Source: Bacteroidales bacterium
Lineage (GTDB): Bacteria > Bacteroidota > Bacteroidia > Bacteroidales > UBA4417
Length of the DNA stretch: 9,139 bases
Assembly (NCBI GenBank): GCA_025350385.1
Contig: JANXXZ010000511.1
Location: forward strand, 1 to 9,139
Reading direction: 5' to 3'
The position numbers and the translations under genes are program-made. The notes under the pieces are model-generated. The model searched no databases. It was not told the DNA's origin and saw only the letters and a list, made by a program, of their open reading frames with translations. The first letter of the stretch is position 1. Each line of letters begins with the position of its first letter. Of the stretch, positions 6,759 to 9,139 are shown piece by piece.

Positions 6759-8444
6759 ATGCTGCAACGCAACCTGTTATTTGATCTTTGGAGAAACCTC
6801 TACCCCGGCGTATCTACCCGAATCCTGGAGAATTTCCTCCTGACGGTTGAGGTTAATCGTACAGTTAAAATAAACAGTAATGAGCAGGTTGACTGGTATA
6901 AAGATGCGATAGTATATTCTTTGTATGCTGATCTGTTCAACACCGATTTTGCGGGCTTAACCCCAAAGCTGGATTATCTGTACGAATTGGGTATAAATTG
7001 TATCTGGTTACTACCTGTTCTCGATTCACCCATGCGCGATGCAGGGTTCGATATAAGTGATTATTTCAGTATTCGTGCTGAACTTGCTGGTGGAGAAGGC
7101 GCAGATAAACAGGAGGTTTTCAGTCGTTTCCTTGCAGAAGCTCACAGGCGGGGAATACGCGTTATTTTTGATATTGCAATGAATCATACTTCCGACGAAC
7201 ACCACTGGTTCCTTGAAGCCCGCAAATCGAAGGACAATCCTTACAGGAATTATTATATCTGGAGTAAAGATGATTCGCTTTATGAAAAAGCCCGGATCAT
7301 TTTCAAAGGAATAGAAAAATCGAACTGGGAACCTTATGGCGAAGAGTTCTTTTATCATCGTTTTTTTAACTTCCAGCCCGATCTCAATTATAAAAACCCG
7401 GAATTACTGCTGGCAATGTGCCGCGCGCTGCTCTTCTGGCAGAATACAGGTGTAGATGGGTTCAGGGTCGATGCTATTCCTTATATCTGGAAAGAAGAAG
7501 GAACAGAATGCGAGAATCTGCCGCAAACTCACCTGATTGTAAAATTTTTCAGGGCAATGCTCGATTATATCAAGCCAGGGTCCCTGTTACTTGCCGAGGC
7601 CTGCCAGCGACCGGCAAAAGTGGTCGAATATATGGGCCATGGAGACGAGTGCCATGCGGCTTATCATTTCCCGCTGATGCCTCGTATGTTTGAGGCTATT
7701 GCCCGGCAAAGCGGAAAACCTATTCAGGAAATATTGAGCAGTGATGTTACACCTGAATTGCCCGAAAACGGGCAATGGTTTACTTTCCTTCGCTGTCACG
7801 ATGAATTGAGCCTCGAACTTGTTTATGTGAGTGAAGAAGAACGTAAGTACATCCATGAGAACTATTGCCTGGATCCAAAATGGGATTTCCGCATGGGAGA
7901 AGGAATCTCAGCACGCTTATCAGAGCTTATGCAACGGGATCCGAGAAAAATACATCTTGCCTTTTCTCTTATCCTCACTTTGCCCGGGACACCGGTTATT
8001 TATTATGGCGATGAGTTTGGCAAACTGAACGACGAAGATTATTATGAAGAAATGATTCAGTTAACAGGTAAGGACGATACCCGTTTCCTGGTACGTGGAA
8101 AAATTGACTGGTCATTGCTGGAGAAAGAGCTAAGGGACCCGAACAGTTACAGTAGCATTGTAAATAGTAAACTAAAACGCATGTTGAAAACCCGCCGTCA
8201 ATTCAAAGCATTTGGCCGCGGAAGTCTCATGTTTAGTAACCTGGCTGATAATTCAGCCGGTACAATCCTCGCATATGAACGCCAGCTGGGAAATGAAAAA
8301 ATGTTCATCATTCATAACATGACCGATCAGTTCCAGGAAATCCAGCTTCCTTCCGGATTGACTTCTGGTAAAGAGCTGATGCAACAATCCTGGTCGGGTG
8401 TTATGAAACTGGAACCCTATGGTTTCCGGTGGATTTTGATGTAG
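6759..8444 (+). CDS. GH13 alpha-amylase-family enzyme, divergent trehalose-synthase-like, cytoplasmic
   Basis: 561 residues, no signal peptide or lipobox. The GH13 barrel starts at WYKDAIVYSL (46-55). Conserved regions: region I D138...N142-H143 (FDIAMNHTS), region II GFRVDAIPY with nucleophile D238 and R236, region III LLLAEA with acid/base E280, region IV RCHDEL with transition-state Asp348. All three catalytic carboxylates are present. The stretches EEGTECENLPQTH (246-258), GDECHAAYHFPLMPRMF (295-311) and CHDELSLELV (346-355) closely resemble trehalose synthase (TreS, maltose to trehalose isomerase). Two differences stand out: region IV reads CHD instead of NHD, and the canonical TreS motif RTPMQW after YYGDE is absent, with a different segment leading to RGKIDW (446-451). 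TreS-like isomerase is the best guess; an intracellular alpha-glucosidase is the alternative. An in-frame TAA at 6744 and no in-frame ATG before residue 92 make ATG 6759 the only ordinary start, giving an extra 45 residues before the barrel. Confidence 0.85.
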   Translation: MLQRNLLFDLWRNLYPGVSTRILENFLLTVEVNRTVKINSNEQVDWYKDAIVYSLYADLFNTDFAGLTPKLDYLYELGINCIWLLPVLDSPMRDAGFDISDYFSIRAELAGGEGADKQEVFSRFLAEAHRRGIRVIFDIAMNHTSDEHHWFLEARKSKDNPYRNYYIWSKDDSLYEKARIIFKGIEKSNWEPYGEEFFYHRFFNFQPDLNYKNPELLLAMCRALLFWQNTGVDGFRVDAIPYIWKEEGTECENLPQTHLIVKFFRAMLDYIKPGSLLLAEACQRPAKVVEYMGHGDECHAAYHFPLMPRMFEAIARQSGKPIQEILSSDVTPELPENGQWFTFLRCHDELSLELVYVSEEERKYIHENYCLDPKWDFRMGEGISARLSELMQRDPRKIHLAFSLILTLPGTPVIYYGDEFGKLNDEDYYEEMIQLTGKDDTRFLVRGKIDWSLLEKELRDPNSYSSIVNSKLKRMLKTRRQFKAFGRGSLMFSNLADNSAGTILAYERQLGNEKMFIIHNMTDQFQEIQLPSGLTSGKELMQQSWSGVMKLEPYGFRWILM

Positions 8445-8524
8445 CCAAAGGAAAGCAACCCGGGCACATCAATATCATTTGTAATAGAAGATTTAATCTG
8501 TCAACCCATTCTATCCCTCAACCT

Positions 8525-9139
8525 ATGTCAAAATTTAATTTCGACGCCGTAATTTTTGACCTCGATGGGGTTATCACTCAAACTGCGCTGGTTCACAGCC
8601 ATGCCTGGAAGAAAATGTTCGATGATTATCTTCGTTACAGGGAAACGATGCATGGAGAGCCTTTCCGCGAATTCACACAAAAGGACGACTACCTGCCTTA
8701 CGTGGATGGGAAGCCCCGATATGAAGGGGTTCGTTCCTTCCTGCAATCGCGGGGTATCAGCATTCCTTTTGGCACACCCGAAGATAGTCCTGAACTTGAA
8801 ACCATTTGCGGCCTGGGCAACCGGAAAAACATTGCATTTAACGAGGTCCTTGAACGGGAGGGAGTTAAAGTGTATGATTCAACCGTAAGGCTGATGCATG
8901 AATTGCGCGATAATGGCATTCATGTAGGGGTAGCCTCATCGAGTAAAAACTGTTATGCTGTCCTGAAGGCAGCCGGTTTACTCGAGTTGATCGAAACAAA
9001 CGTGGACGGTGTGGTTTCGGCCGAAATAGGTCTCAAAGGCAAACCCGAACCTGATATTTTCCTCACTGCCTGCCATAACCTGGGTGCCGAACCTGCCAGG
9101 GCCGTTGTTGTTGAGGATGCTACCTCTGGGGTAGCAGCA
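8525..9139 (+). CDS. pgmB: HAD-family beta-phosphoglucomutase-like protein, 5' part (3' end outside window)
   Basis: 205 residues are present, and the frame is open to the last base. HAD motifs: I, FDLDGV with nucleophile D12 and acid/base D14; II, VASSSKN with S138 and K141; III, KGKPEPD with K173; IV, VVEDATSG with E197 and D198. H24 and R100 (GLGNRKN) align with cap residues used by beta-phosphoglucomutase. The cap carries an extra segment (about 36-90, with YVDGKPRYEGVRSFL) compared with the compact classical enzyme; I recognise this form from proteins encoded beside GH65 phosphorylases, such as mycobacterial Rv3400. Expected reaction: beta-glucose 1-phosphate to glucose 6-phosphate in the cytoplasm. 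The position after Asp14 equivalent to Lactococcus D15 is Gln19 here. The gene starts 80 bases after the GH13 stop with no terminator between, so co-transcription is likely. ATG 8525 fits the usual short lead-in to motif I. A generic sugar-phosphate phosphatase is possible. Confidence 0.88.
   Translation, partial: MSKFNFDAVIFDLDGVITQTALVHSHAWKKMFDDYLRYRETMHGEPFREFTQKDDYLPYVDGKPRYEGVRSFLQSRGISIPFGTPEDSPELETICGLGNRKNIAFNEVLEREGVKVYDSTVRLMHELRDNGIHVGVASSSKNCYAVLKAAGLLELIETNVDGVVSAEIGLKGKPEPDIFLTACHNLGAEPARAVVVEDATSGVAA

Noticed and set aside
6754..6840. Short out-of-frame reading frame overlapping the start of the GH13 gene, as a leader peptide gene
   Set aside because: About 29 codons, no recognisable content and no attenuator-like structure following it; kept only as a remark about the start site.
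7026..7358. Minus-strand reading frame of about 110 codons inside the GH13 gene
   Set aside because: It lies wholly opposite conserved GH13 catalytic-region coding sequence and its translation has no recognisable features; it is a shadow frame.
8473..8481. TATCATTTG before the HAD gene as a Bacteroidota -7 promoter element
   Set aside because: The spacing is one base too long for TAnnTTTG and there is no matching upstream -33 element; co-transcription from the GH13 gene is simpler.

Overview
The window comes from a member of the phylum Bacteroidota. The evidence is a tandem SusC/SusD pair, three consecutive lipoproteins with short charged stretches right after the lipobox cysteine, start codons without convincing Shine-Dalgarno sequences, and moderate base composition. 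I cannot name the genus. All genes lie on the + strand and no RNA gene, insertion sequence, CRISPR array or phage gene is visible.

Positions 1-6477 form the end of a Sus-like (starch or maltodextrin utilisation) outer-membrane operon. It holds the 3' part of a SusC TonB-dependent transporter (1-1907), a SusD lipoprotein (1928-3550), a SusE-type lipoprotein (3570-4574) and a larger SusF-like lipoprotein (4624-6477). The last has three tandem fibronectin-III-like modules followed by three SusE/F carbohydrate-binding modules. Gaps of 20, 19 and 49 bases point to one transcript, and a strong hairpin-plus-T-run terminator at 6492-6527 closes it.

Positions 6478-6758 are non-coding: the terminator, then a leader with weak inverted repeats. 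Positions 6759-8444 encode a cytoplasmic GH13 enzyme that looks most like a divergent trehalose synthase (TreS). From 8525 to the window end runs the 5' part of a HAD-family beta-phosphoglucomutase-like gene of the type usually found next to GH65 disaccharide phosphorylases.

Inferred logic: SusD/E/F capture alpha-glucan at the cell surface and SusC imports oligosaccharide into the periplasm. Inside the cell the GH13 enzyme rearranges or hydrolyses maltose-type disaccharides, and a phosphorylase (predicted, outside the window) would release beta-glucose 1-phosphate for the mutase to turn into glucose 6-phosphate. No secreted amylase (SusG), inner-membrane transporter or regulator is in view.

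This is a recognisable system rather than a new one. The points worth a second look are the fibronectin-module SusF, the apparently degenerate binding module in SusE, and the atypical active-site surroundings of the TreS-like enzyme.
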